Below, one piece after another: positions 45,500 to 57,479 of a stretch of 64,000 bases of DNA. The stretch is taken from assembly GCA_019671005.1 (NCBI GenBank), contig CM033726.1, forward strand, positions 22,133,657-22,197,656, given 5' to 3'. The translations under genes and the position numbers were made by a program. The number at the start of each line of letters is the position of its first letter. The stretch's first letter is position 1. Below the pieces are notes generated by a model. The model was not told the DNA's origin. It did no database searches and was given only the letters and a program-made list of their open reading frames with translations. Origin of the DNA: Hibiscus mutabilis (taxonomy: Eukaryota > Streptophyta > Magnoliopsida > Malvales > Malvaceae).

Positions 45500-48400
45500 T
45501 GTAATGCCCCAACAATAGGGTTAGAATAAATTCATGGTCCGATCGGGTTGGTTCTGAACCGATCGAATCAGGATTGGTCAGTTAAGTAGATTTCGGGAAA
45601 ATAGGTGTTTTAATTTGAAAAATTGATGGGTTTAAATTGGATTTGGGATTTCTAAAAGGTTTAATGAGTTTATTAAATTTTTGGAAATTTAAAACAAAAG
45701 TTGATTTAATCAAATTAATTGGCATTTTAATATTTGGGACTAAAATGTAAATTTTTAAAACTTGTTTTTGAAATGACTAAATTGAAGAAGGGCCAATGCT
45801 AAGAATCCTTAGAGAGCTATAATTTCTAAAAATCTTAATTAGGATTACCAAGTTGTTTTAACAAATAGTTTTGATGATTAATTAGTTTTAAAAATTCATT
45901 TTCTCATTTTACATCAATTTTCTCATTGTTTTTTTCTGTCAACTTTCTCCCATTTTCTTTCTAATTTCTTGAACCTAGAATTCAGATATCTAATTGATTT
46001 TTTATGGGGATTATATATTTAGGTTCCTCTTTCAATCCTTAACAAAACCTTACAAAATATTTCTCAAAATCTTCCTTACTTTCTCAACTCTGTTCAAGAA
46101 AAAATTTACGTCAAATTTTGGTGGAATCCCTTTTGAATGTAATTCTTCTTCTCTCTTAAAAACTAAGGTTCTTTATTGAAATTCCCTAGCATTTGGCTTT
46201 TTCTTTATGATTTATAATGTGATTTTGCAATTTAATTGAGGAAATTCTTGTTAATTGATGATTATGGCATTTTGCCTAAAATTTTTGTTAGGTTTCTTAA
46301 TGCTGGAGATTTTGATTGGGTTAGTTTGTATTTTGATTGTATAAACGTAATGTTAAATGGCATTTTAGGTTAGAATCCTAAAACTACTTAATTGAGTAAT
46401 TTTAAGTTGGTTTTTGGCTAGTTTTAGGGCTGTTATAAGTGCTTGATGCTTGTTGATGATATTAAGTTGTGTTAGATGTATTTTTTGATGTTAAATGATG
46501 AGGATTAGATGTTAGATTCGAAGGTTTATGGCTGGTTATTGTTTGGATAGAGTTTCAGAATGATTTCAGCATTTTCATATTGTTGTTGTAGATACTTTTG
46601 TTAAGGATGCAGGGGATTGGTGTAGGTTGTTGCGAGGATGCATTTTCCCCTTGGTTTTATGTTGCAGAAACAAGGAAAGCTCAATGAGAACTCACCTCTT
46701 AGCTTTCGGATTGTTTCAAACGCTTGCAACGCAAAGGCTTTGGAAAAGATCGTGTAACGGTGAGTGAAAATGGTTTTTAAAGAGTGACAAGGCTTGATGG
46801 CTCTGTTTTGGGGACTTAGGGAAACTGTGAAAAGCTTCCTAAGTCTGAGAGTAAGTTGAAATAGTTTTCACATTCAAACCTTGCTATTTTTCACACAAAG
46901 TTGCAAATGAATGATTTTGAAATGAGGTTTGATGAATGCATGAGGATAAAACTTTTTGTTACAATACACCTTAATCATGATTTTCCATGTTTATAAACAT
47001 GAGATTTGGTTTAAATGTGTACGCATGATATGCTATCATTGATATAAATGCTATGAGCATGATTTTGAATAATGTGATGAAACAATTATGCGTAGCATTG
47101 AAAAATAGTAAGTTCCCATTCATGTATGATCTATATTGTCTAAGAGACATATAAAAAGAAAAGTATCAGATATAGATGGCTATACATAGGATGAGAGTTC
47201 ACTATAAACATAATAGGGCCTTGAGCCTAATCGATCGTCCCTCCGCCTTGAGGTAGTTGAAAGAAACTATCCAGGTTGAAGGTGTCTCTCGTTCTTGAGG
47301 TAAGTGAAAGAAATTATTCGGGCCTTGAGGATGAAGTAGGTAATTGAAAGATTATTACCACCGTTGAATACGGAGTTGAAAGATTATCACTACCATGTCC
47401 GTATATCCGATAAGATTTTGTTGAAAAGAATGTTTGAAAGGGTCACCATAAATGCCAATATATTGATACATGATGGAAAGAATGAGAATGATATGATGCA
47501 TTGATTTTGTTCAAGCATAAATTTTTATTATGTTTTATGCATAAAGAAAAGTTTGGAAATGAAGCAAGGTTTATCGATGTTTTTACTCAAATGCATAGAT
47601 GGTATTGCGAGAGAAACCTCACTAAGCTCGACGCTCTCTTTCATATTTGTAGAAACCTAAGGTTTAGAGGTTGCGTTTCGAGCGAAGGGAATCCAAAGAC
47701 ATTACTTTCCATTAGGTATGATAAACTATTTTGATAATCGGTAAATAAAGCAATGTGTCGCCAATATATCTGAGGGTTTGTAACAGAGTTTTTTGAGATG
47801 TTCTCTAATTGTTTGGACTTCTAATCTTGTTGTTTCAATTCTCCCTTAAACATGCTGAGGTTGCAAATTTGATGGTTGTTTATGATGACTATATGCTCCA
47901 GTTTGCCTTGTAAGACATAATATGTTTTGGATGCTTATTGTTACCTTCAAATGGTTTGAAAAAGTTTATTTGTCAAACATATAAATGTTGAATGCTATGC
48001 TTGTATGATTCTAGGCCTATATTTGGTTTTGAGTATGTTGATTGTGAAAGTTTAGCAAGCATGTCTATTGAAGTGTAATTTGCTTCAATATTTCTTAATT
48101 GCTTCTGTTTTGGGCATTAGTCTAGGGATTTCGATACTCGAGCCCTAGTATCAATACGGGTAAGTGCAAAATTGGCCTGGGTATCAATACTCGAGGGAGG
48201 GTATCAATATGGCCTTAAAAACTATGTCTGTATCGATACCTTGTCCCGAGTACCGATACGCAAGTCGTTATTTTTGTTAAAATGGTGGCATGGTTTTAGA
48301 TTCTTCTATGTTGGTCCCTATTTCATATATATGCAAATTGATTATGATTGAATGGTCAGTTTAAGTTGAAATTGGACACATAAGCATTTAACCTAATAAT

Positions 48401-48660
48401 TGAGGATTGGTAACCCTGAATTTAAGAAAGTCATTATAATTTTCCAGATTTGTAATTTGGTCCCTAATATGCAAATTCGTATGATTAGAGGTTGATTTAA
48501 CATTGTAATGGTTGAGGCTTTTAACCTCTGCTAGTTTGTACACCTTAGGTTTTAATAATGCTTCTAGACAAGATAAAAAGAATAAAAATGGACATAATTC
48601 AAGTTAGTTGTTTCGGGTTTGTTGTGGTAAACCTAATGTAGCTCACTCAGTTCGGTTACA
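45500..48660 (+). repeat. 3' LTR of element H
   Basis: Starts TGTAATGCCCC directly after the purine tract and ends TTCGGTTACA. It contains a GAAAGAT-type repeat region (about 47220-47420) and a small palindrome cluster at 48128-48265. No coding sequence that I can recognise. Confidence 0.9.
48128..48265. repeat. GTAYCGRTAC palindrome cluster in 3' LTR of H
   Basis: Six copies or variants (GATACTCGAG, GTATCAATACGGG, GTATCAATACTC, GTATCAATATGG, GTATCGATACC, GTACCGATACG) in about 140 bases, ending about 395 bases before the LTR end, a position like that in G and J. Confidence 0.75.
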
Positions 48661-48761
48661 ATTAAGTGTAACAAATAAACAATATACGATGGTTAATTTG
48701 ACAAATAAAAGACTAAGCTTGCTTACTAACTTCCATTCAATTCTCAAATGATGATGCAAAG
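48661..48761. other. Unassigned 101-bp gap between H and I
   Basis: A/T-rich DNA between the end of H's LTR and the start of I's LTR. I cannot assign it to any element. It may be the host or older-element target into which both inserted. Confidence 0.4.
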
Positions 48762-50315
48762 TGTTGCGCGTAATAAGTGCTACGCAATTGTGCAAGTATA
48801 CACGTTGCAAGTTATAGTATAAAAGATATCGTCTCCACAGGGATTGGTGCCACTTCAAGAATCTAGTCTCTTGCACTGTGAAAAGTAAAAACACAAATAA
48901 AGGATTATAGGAGTTTTAACTAATAACTAAACTAGAAAGCAATAAAGTAAAAGAAAAGATGAGATCAAATGAGAGAGAGATAGGCCAGGTTATTGTGAGT
49001 TGAGGTGTGATAGCCGATTGGATCGTCTTGGTAAAAGAGTGCACGGGAAACTCAGTTGCCGTGGCAACTTGCACAACGGGGTTGCCTTGGCAACTAATCG
49101 ATGGTTCTCTGGGCAACTACTTGGGCGTCTAGGCAGCAACCTTCAAGGTTCAGCAGAGCGTTCTTCAATGGTTTCTTCTTATCCCTAAGTCGAAACTCTA
49201 GCTACTTGTGCATGCCTTGATAATACATCCCTGCGTGAATCAAGGGTGAACAACAACCAATCTTACGCTCCTCTTAGCCGTTGAAATCCTTAACTTATTC
49301 CTAAGTCGGATTAATCTTCACCATCAATAGATTGAATAAATATCATATTCATTTGTTTCTTGAATCTAACTCTCCCGATATTAGATAAATAGATGAAATC
49401 ACGAGATCCTCTCCCAATTCACTCGTAAACAAGAATAAGAACCAAGAATGAATAAACCTTGAATAGAAAAGTGCAAACTCTTATTACCTAAACAAAAACC
49501 AATAGTTTCTCACAACCACAAAACACAATAACCATAGCCAAATAGATTTAGTTCATGGCTAGGTTCCAAAGAAACACAAGATAAATAATCCCTAGCATGA
49601 ACCCAATTGAACAAGAAAGAAAAGGATGAAGAAGGAAGCTTGTCGAAATCCTCCTTGCCCTAGATGCTTGTCGAAAATTATCTCCTCTTGCCCTCCTCGG
49701 AGTTGTCGACATCTCCCTCTTATTTATAGGGCTAGGTCAAAGTCCTTCTTTGAGGAGGAAGTTAAGTTGGAATTAAATTATCTTTAAAGAATATAATTCT
49801 TTATTATAATTATATTCCTACTAGAACTTCTCCTATCTTCTTGGAATTTAATTCTTCTTTAATCTCTTCATGGAAATCAAATTCCTTTGGGATTGGGCTT
49901 TGCCCCACGTTATCTTGGGCTTGTCTAGTCATCAATTTCGACTACCATATCACCTTTGCTCTCTGTCGACAATTGCCATGGCAACTGGCTCGGCGTCTCC
50001 TTCATGCATTGCCCTGGCAACTAGCTCAGCATTTCCTTCATGCATTGCCCTGGCAACTAGCTCGGCATCTCCTTCATGTATTGCCCTGGCACTAGCTCTA
50101 GCCTCGCTTTGGCAAATGATCCTGCACATACACACAAAACACACCAAAACAGCATATTTTCCCACAAAAACTACCAAGTTGTGTAATCAAGCTCAACGTT
50201 GGAAGGAAACATGGATTAATGCATGAATGGCTAATTATGCAACTAATATGAGCCAAAGTCTAATAATAATATGAGTAAAAAGGGTAAGAAAAATAGTACT
50301 TTTGAACACTTATCA
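48762..50315 (-). repeat. 3' LTR of element I
   Basis: Starts TGTTGCGCG and ends TTATCA on the plus strand, matching 8228-9743. The minus-strand TATA box is at 49728-49721. The tandem repeat of TTGCCCTGGCAAC units (49965-50098) has four units, against three in A. Confidence 0.9.
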
Positions 50316-50353
50316 CACCCCCAAACTCGAACTATTGCTTGTCCTCAAGCAAT
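50316..50353 (-). promoter_or_regulatory. Polypurine tract and stem-loop of element I
   Basis: The minus-strand purine tract GTTTGGGGGTG lies directly against the LTR, followed on the plus strand by ATTGCTTG-TCCT-CAAGCAAT (50334-50353), a perfect 8-bp stem. This marks the 3' LTR boundary and the plus-strand priming site. Confidence 0.8.
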
Positions 50354-50600
50354 GCAAACTCATAATTACCTGCCAAAACTTCAATTTTTACAAACTTAGC
50401 TTTGAACTTGATTTCAATTCTCTAAACCGGGGCACAAAGTATGATTGGCTTTTCATTTTTCGAAAAACTTAGGAGTTACTCGGAATCAAACTATAATGCT
50501 TGTGAGTGTGTGCGGAGTTGTGTGCAAGTTGATTTTTCGGATTCTATGCAAACAATAGGTTTTCATATTACTTTATTGGGTTCTTTTTAACATGTTTTAA

Positions 50601-50725
50601 CTAGAGTCAGTTTTGGGCACCTCTAGTGTTTTGTTTTTAGTTTTATTCGACTAGAGCCGATTTCGGGCACCTCTAGTGATCAATTTTTTTAGCACATGCC
50701 AGAGCCAATTTCGGGCACCTCTAGC
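50601..50725. repeat. Three CTAGAGCC...CTCTAG repeats in element I
   Basis: Copies at about 50601-50628, 50651-50678 and 50698-50725, equivalent to the four copies at 1-189 in A. The difference in number suggests expansion or loss. Confidence 0.8.
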
Positions 50726-51033
50726 ATTCATCCATTTTTTATTCTAATCCCCCAATTTGTTAATTATCAACCTAAGTTCACTAGAATTCCTTAAATCAAT
50801 CAAACCACAACAGTGTTTCATCAAATTTAGCATCATAGTAAAATTCTAAGTTTTTCCATGGTTATCCTAGAATAAAAAATTTTATCAATTAAGTGCATTG
50901 GCAAAGTCGTCATCGGATATTCATCAAATCTAAGCAATTCTTGTTCCAACTAAAGGCATGGCAAGCAATTCATGTATCGTAAATGTAATACTTAAGATGA
51001 ATGTAACTAAACATGGTAACTACTAATAACAAT

Positions 51034-51070
51034 CCCCCCCCAAACTCGAGTGAGGCATTGTCCTCAATGC
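51034..51070 (-). other. Second tract/hairpin module of element I
   Basis: Eight C followed by AAACTCGAG, then GCATTG-TCCT-CAATGC (51055-51070), about 700 bases inside the LTR-proximal module. The counterpart in A is at 498-533. Confidence 0.65.
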
Positions 51071-51116
51071 ATGCATTAAAGAAAAAAATAACAAAACATA
51101 AAATGCAAACGAGGAC

Positions 51117-51530
51117 TTACTCCGAGAGTTCGTCATCGTAGATGATTAGTTTCCTTTTGGTCGGTGTCTTGATTCTCTTGCTTGAACGCGATGGTTGTTT
51201 TCTTGTTGCCGGTGGTGGAATCGATCCTCGTACGGGGTTGTCCTCATCGTCCTCTTCATCAATGTCATTGGCTTTTCGCTTGGAGGATTCAATTGATGCG
51301 GTCTTTGTTGGTGCAATGGAAGACTCATCCGAATCTGAAAAATTAGAAAATGATTCCGTAGGAGTTGATTCGGGCATAGGTGCTTTACCTTTGGCTTTTG
51401 CATTGGTTGCCAGGATGTCTTTAGCTTTGGTTGCCATGGCATCTTTAGGGTTGGTTGCCGGGGAATCTGCTTGTGCAGGCACGATGCATGTTGCCGCGGC
51501 ATCATCTGTTGCGGTTACCGTGGCAAGTAG
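51117..51530 (-). pseudogene. C-terminal part of the extra 3' ORF, element I
   Basis: The last 120 codons are open (MPAQADSPATNPKD at 51482 to ELSE before the stop at 51117). They show the Ala/Thr/Lys linker, the acidic run DIDEEDDEDN and the basic SSKRIKTPTKRKL. The N-terminal two thirds present in A are deleted here. This copy shows that A's stop at 761 is a point change. Confidence 0.75.
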
Positions 51531-51679
51531 TCTGTAGTGAATTCCCTTAGCATGGTGGTTGTGAGTCTTGTTGTGGAAAAGAAAACCTGGAAACTAAAGA
51601 TAATGAAGAAAAATAAAATATCTCCTAAAAATAAAAATGAAAATAAAAAGAAAAAGAAAATGTTGAAAGGAGAGCATGC

Positions 51680-53417
51680 TCATGCATCTCCTAAGTTGAC
51701 CACTTCTTTGTTACATTCCACACGGGCACCATTGTAGTGCTTCAATCTTTGTCCATTAACTTTGAATTCATGGTTGTCAGAGATGGACTTGATTATCACA
51801 GCACCATTGGAGAATGGTTTGACAACTTCGAATGGTCTCGACCATCTTGATTTCAGCTTTCCCGGGAAAAGTTTTAGCCGAGAATTGAATAAGAGAACTA
51901 GTTGCCCTGGCATGAATTGCCGCGACAATAGTTTCTTGTCATGCCATTGCTTTGTTTTCTCCTTGTAGATTCGTGCATTGTTATAGGCGAGTGCACGGAA
52001 TTCTTCTATCTCATTGAGGTCCAACAAACGCTTTTGTTCAGCACTTTCCCAATCCATATTCACGGTCTTGATTGCCCAATATGCCTTGTGTTCGATTTCC
52101 AGCGGTATATGGCATGTTTTTCCATAAACAAGTCGGAAGGGGGACATACCTAAGGGTGTTTTGAATGCAGTGTGATATGCCCAAAGTGCGTCATCTAGTC
52201 TTAATGACCAATCCTTCCTAGAGGGATTTACAACTTTCTCGAGTATACCCTTCAATTCCCGGTTGGAAATTTCTACTTGCCCGTTGGTTTGTGGGTGATA
52301 TGCCTTGGCGATCTTGTGTGATATGCCGAAGCGTTGCAACATCTTGGCAATTAGTCTGTTGTCAAAATGCTTGCCTTCGTCATTGATAATTGCTCTCGGC
52401 ATCCCAAACCGTGTAAATATGTTTTTCTGCAAGAATCGTTGCACGGTCTTGGAATCATTGTTGGGAACTGCAGCTGCCTCCACCCATTTAGAGACGTAGT
52501 CGACGGCAAGTAGAATGTAGAGGTTGCCGAATGAAGATGGGAAAGGTCCCATAAAATCGATCCCCCATACATCGAACAATTCCACCTCGATGATGTTCTG
52601 GAGCGGCATCTCATGTCGTCTAGAGATATTGCCCGTCCTCTGGCAACGATCACATTGCTTGTAAAAGTCTTGGGTATCTTTGTACAATGTTGGCCAATAC
52701 AAACTGGATTACAAAACTTTGGCCGCGGTACGAGTTCCTCCAAAATGTCCTCCATAGGGTGAAGAATGGCATTGCCGGAGTACATTCTGTTGCTCTTCTT
52801 CAGGGACACATCGGCGTATAACCTGATCTACACATTGTTTAAACAGAAGAGGCTCGTCCCAAAAGTAATGCTTAGCATCATGGCAGAACCGCTTCTTCCC
52901 TTGGTGAGTAATTCCATAAGGTAAAATAGCACAAACAAGAAAATTAACTAAATTCGCGTACCAGGGTATTGCCGAGGCATGTGCTGTCGTGGCGACTGCT
53001 CCCAAAATTGCCGAGGCATGCGCGTCAAGGGCTGTTGTGGCGTCGAGAGTTGCCGAGGCGTGTGCATACATGGTTACTGAGGCGTTGAGGGTTGTCGAGG
53101 CATGTGCGTCCATGGTTGCTGAGGCAACTAAAATTTGTTCATCCGGGAATGCATCGCATATCTCTAGATCAGCGTCCTCCTCCGTGTTACGTTCTAAACG
53201 TGATAAGTGATCGGCCACTTGATTTTTTGTTCCTTTCCTATCCTTAATTTCAATATCAAATTCTTGTAAAAGTAATATCCAACGAATCAAACGAAGTTTA
53301 CAATCCTTTTTAGCAAATGGGTATTTGATTGCCGAACGGACCGTATGAACAATTACCTTTGTACCAATCAAATAGGATCAGAACTTGTAGGATCAGAACT
53401 TGTCAAATGCGAAAACT
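51680..53417 (-). pseudogene. RNase H end and almost open integrase of element I
   Basis: One frame from 53371 to 51680, broken only by a TAA at about 52709 (CAA in A). The RNase H end VADHLSRLERN (about 53200) is followed by a repeated linker. Then come the connection IPWYANLVNFLVCAILP, the zinc domain with CDRCQ, core D residues in WGIDFMGPF and IINDEGKHF, Glu in GQVEISNRE, a C-terminal KLKSRWSRPFEV block, and the end GDA with TGA. All three catalytic residues are present. It is the best preserved pol segment in the Athila-type copies. No RT is left in this copy. Confidence 0.9.
52970..53130. repeat. Coding minisatellite with TTGCCGAGGCA palindromes, linker between RNase H and integrase (element I)
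   Basis: About six spaced units of GCCGAGGCATGTGC/GTTGCCGAGGCGT type encode the peptide repeat (A/T)xDAHASAT. The same place in A (3915-3985) has only two to three units. Length varies in multiples that keep the frame. Confidence 0.75.
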
Positions 53418-53980
53418 TCCTTGGCAGTCTGGACAACTGGCCGCTGTAGTGTCGAACTAGCTACAGGGGTGAAACTTCCTCTATAAGGACATCAGTAATA
53501 CAAAGACAACATAGCAAAAATGCAGAAAAATGTATAACAAGAGCAACTATGACTTGAGTTAGACAAAATGCAAAAAAATAAACCTAAAAATGCAGAAATA
53601 AAGGCATGAAACATTATTGTGGGGACAAAATAATCCATAAATCAAGACGAAATACATGCTTTTTATAGACCTATCAAATATTTATGATTGTCATTGGATG
53701 CATTGAAAATGATTTACCATGTTAAACATTCATGCATTGTTCATTTGTTTTGGTAAAGAATGAAGTATATGTTTTGGTTCATCCCATACGGATGATAATT
53801 CCTTTCACGGCTAGTTTATTCCATATGAATGGCAATTCCCTTTACGGTTGGTTCATCTGATTCGGATGGTAATCCCAATTCATGGCACGTGTTTTTATGA
53901 GGTTTTGTGGAACCTCAATATTGGCGATTGGTGTTGGTTAGTTAGGTATCATTGCCATACATTGTATATCATATTTACAA
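53418..53980. other. Unassigned DNA between I and J
   Basis: No recognisable coding domain. Phrases such as repeated CCATACGGATG/TCATTCGGATG-like pieces (about 53785-53880) resemble LTR-type minisatellites, so this may be a fragment of a further LTR. It begins where I is cut. Confidence 0.4.
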
Positions 53981-56900
53981 TGTAACCCCTTCAACCCGGC
54001 CTAGTCGCAAGACCAAACCCAGCGAGCTACATTAAGTCTACCGAGGTAAACCTTGAAGAGGTAACCCGAAACGCATCCATTTTTTTGTTTTATCTTCTCT
54101 AGATGGAAATTATTATCCTACATGTTCATGCTGACCACAGGTGAAAACTCAACTCAATCGAGCATCGATTCGACATCCAATTAGGGTACAATTGCAATTT
54201 AGGGACCAAATTGAAATTCTAGAAAATTACAAGGACTTAACCCTTTTTATGTTACTAACCTTTAATTAGTCTGATTTCAGGCATATGTGTCAAAAATTAG
54301 CTCAATACGATCATCCAAACTCATTTAATTGCATCCACAATATCCAGGGACTAAAACGCAAGAAAACAGAACTTCAAAACATCCAAGTAACTGAATTAAC
54401 AGTTAGTCGTATTGGTACACTTACACGCGTATCGATACGTGTTTGCTATTTCAAAATTCCCAAAATCCAGTAACCAAAACTCATATCAAAACGCCTTCGC
54501 GTACCTATACGCCCTGCCAATTACACTTACCCCGTACCGAAATGATTTCTCGTGTACCAAAACCCTATGTCTGGAAAGGCTTACTCGTACCAATACGCTC
54601 AGCCCGCGTACCGATACACTAGCCACATTTGGCCTAAGCTCGTACTGAAACGCTATCCCACGTACCAAAATACTAAGCCTGAAATAGATTGTCCGTACTG
54701 GTACGAGGACACGCGTATCGATACGCTTGGACCTGAGATGTCCTCTTTTATTGGTTTAACATGCTTTCAAAGATACCAAAACGCCCTAACATGCTTCTAA
54801 CATGAATCCAACACATTCAAAGTTCAAACCTCAACATGACAACATAGATTCATCAACAAATCATGGCATCTTGCGTCAAATATAAAACTAGAGGCATGCT
54901 TCCTAGAAACCAAACCAAGCAAAGCACAAATCTCAAACCAATGCAACCAACAATCCAAAATGGCCAATTACAAACCAAGAACAACAAAACAACATTGCTT
55001 AAACAGGGAGTTTAACAAATTATCTCCCAAAACAACAACGGAACCCTAATTGCCCTTATTACTTATAATCTAATTCGAAACATACTTTTAGTATCAAGTC
55101 TTTAGCGATCCATTGCTTCCTCCCTGCCTCCAAATCTTTAATTCTCTGCATTGATGGACAAAGAGAGCGTAAGCGCACTAGGCTTAGTGAGGAGTGCTCA
55201 AAACAAAACACCGTCAATGCATTTAAAACCAATTCTAAACAACACATTGAAATATCATTTCAATCATATTTTAGACATCACATAAAACATCATTTGAATA
55301 TCATGCCTTGAAAACCATGCACTTAACACTTTCAAAAACCAGCATATTAAACCATATGCAATATGTGTCATTAACCATCAGCAAATCCCATTGCTAAACC
55401 TCAATTTAATCCTTCCCATGCATAGCAAACCATCTGCAAAGCTTAATGAGTAAACATGTATAAATCACATTATTCAAAATAAATCATTACATGACACCTC
55501 CACAATTACATTGGCTTACAAGTGATCATAAACAAGTTCCTTTACTAAAACAGTTCATTGAATACACGAATTCAATCAAGTGTCCTCTCAACACTTCAAG
55601 CCATCTCAATCGGAATAGCGATACAATCACAATCGCGGTACACTATCAACTGAATACAATTACAACTCACGGGACACCAACCCCAATCATCGGTTAGATG
55701 CTTAACCCGCTAATGGGAGTTTACGGTACCATATAACCCCTCGACCATTAGGGTACTTGGATGGAGTATTCGGTACACCGTATAAAACCCCTCGACATCC
55801 AAGGTGACTTACTATAGTGCACTATCAATCCTATGGCCGGCCAACTATATCCGATAACATTTTAAACCATATCACTTGCCAATATAATTCACAATTAACC
55901 ATGTACCTCACTGTTTTTCTATATGCATTAAACCAAATCATTCCCAACGCAACAAACCATGCTTTTCAACAAGTATTTCCACATACGTACAAGGATCACT
56001 TACCATGTGCATCCTTCAACATTTCATAATCAAAACAGTATTAAACATACTTTAAAACATGCATAAGCATTAGGTACCATGTAATTCAAAAACAAGTGCT
56101 TAAACCATTCGTAAAAGCATGACCGAGCGAGAAAACCACTTTATACTTACTTCTAAGTTAAAACCAGCATTTCAAGCTAAGTTTAGACTCCCATAAACCA
56201 CCTTTAAATCATTCCAAAGCTGAAATCCACGTTCTCACTGACCGATACGCAAAACTTCAATTTGCCGACGCAAATTCAAGCGTCTGAAGCCTCCAAAGCT
56301 TTACCGATAGCTTCCGATCCAGCCTCCCATGTTTTAACCACATAACAATAGAGGATTAATGCATCTCATTGCATTACAAACACTGCAACAACATTGCTTA
56401 CAATCCTCAACAATTTTTTCACAATTATCCAACCATAACAACTGAAATCATCATCTAACTCTTTCCAAACACAACCCAGCCACAAACTAACAATCTAACA
56501 CTTCCATTAACATCAAACAACACTCAAAACAGGATTACATCATCCTTATATCTCCAGTAACTAAGCAGCCACCACAACACCTCAAAAACACAAATCTAAC
56601 TACCTAAATAATTAGGGATTCATGGTGTTCTCAGGATTTCAATGTTAAAACAACTTATCAACATTATAAAACATCCAATATATGTTTAAAATCAATCCTC
56701 AACACTGAAAAACAGATGCAATAGGGATCTCCCTCAATTCTATCAATTAAACCCAATTAAAATAAATAATCATCATAAAAACATAAAATCAGATTATAAA
56801 TCATAAATCAAGGATCAAATACTTGGGAATATCAATAAAGAACCATTCAATAGAGGAGAAAAATGAACCTTATCTCTATTGTGTGATATTGATTGATTAA

Positions 56901-57465
56901 AGCTTGAAAAACACAAGATTTCAATAAGATTTTGTAAATCAAAGATGAAGAACCATTTAAATCAAGAAAATATATCTCTCACCTCTAAAATTTGATGAAA
57001 ACAAGAGTGTTTGGCAGAATAAAAGTAAAGAGAAGAGTTGAGAGAAAAGTTTACGTCAAATCTTTATAAAATCAATAACTACATTTTTAATATTAAAACC
57101 TCTTTTTTATTAATTTATAAAACATATGTTAAAAATCCTTGATTGAGGAAAGAAACCAACAGCCAAAGATATGTAAAATAGCTCCTTAAGGATTGTAAGA
57201 ATTTGACCCTTTTAAAACCTAGTCACCATTTAAAAACAGTTTTCCAAATTTACATTTTGGTCCCCAACCAAAATGTCACTCTTCCAATTTCAATTTTCTC
57301 AAATTGATTTCACCAATATTATATATATAATGATTTTTAACCATTTTCCCACATTTTTAACTTACTCAAAAATATTTATTCTGAATCCGACTCGAATCCC
57401 TAACCTAGTCCACCAGACCGTCTAACTAGACCTTAAACCGCTAGGCCCAAAACCAGGGCGTTACA
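53981..57465 (-). repeat. 3' LTR of element J
   Basis: On the plus strand it runs TGTAACCCC to GCGTTACA. It is followed by ACTCTCCCTTCTTAAG, the purine tract read in reverse. It holds a palindrome cluster (54408-54726) and a repeat region near 55690-55800. Open stretches inside (for example 55491-55697) have no protein resemblance. Confidence 0.95.
54408..54726. repeat. GTAYCGRTAC palindrome cluster in 3' LTR of J
   Basis: About ten copies or variants (GTATTGGTAC, CGTATCGATACG, GTACCAATACG, GTACCGATAC, GTACTGGTACG, CGTATCGATACG). It lies about 425 bases from the LTR's 3' end in element orientation. The 5' LTR has the matching block at 62146-62444. Confidence 0.8.
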
Positions 57466-57479
57466 ACTCTCCCTTCTTA

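Larger units (their letters stand above)
40521..48660 (+). mobile_element. Element H: chromovirus with truncated 5' LTR and full 3' LTR
   Basis: Order: 5' LTR remnant, primer site, gag, protease, RT, RNase H, integrase, chromodomain, purine tract (AGGGGAAGAGT), 3' LTR. About 2.8 kb of the 5' LTR is missing at the junction with F. Its proteins are closely related to J, for example the same Gag start MGPRRE. Coding regions carry many stops and missense changes at catalytic positions. Confidence 0.9.
48762..53417 (-). mobile_element. Element I: 3' half of a second copy of the A family
   Basis: On the minus strand: partial RNase H, connection, integrase, collapsed spacer, C-terminal part of the extra ORF, hairpin modules, 3' LTR. 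It stops at about 53417, within RNase H, at the point equivalent to 4237 in A. About 1.4 kb covering the start of the extra ORF and the upstream spacer is deleted between 51530 and 51600. It is highly similar to A and better preserved. Confidence 0.9.

Noticed and set aside
55491..56029. Open frames in the LTRs of J (also 63535-63747)
   Set aside because: Conserved between the two LTRs only because the LTRs are copies; no domain or start context.
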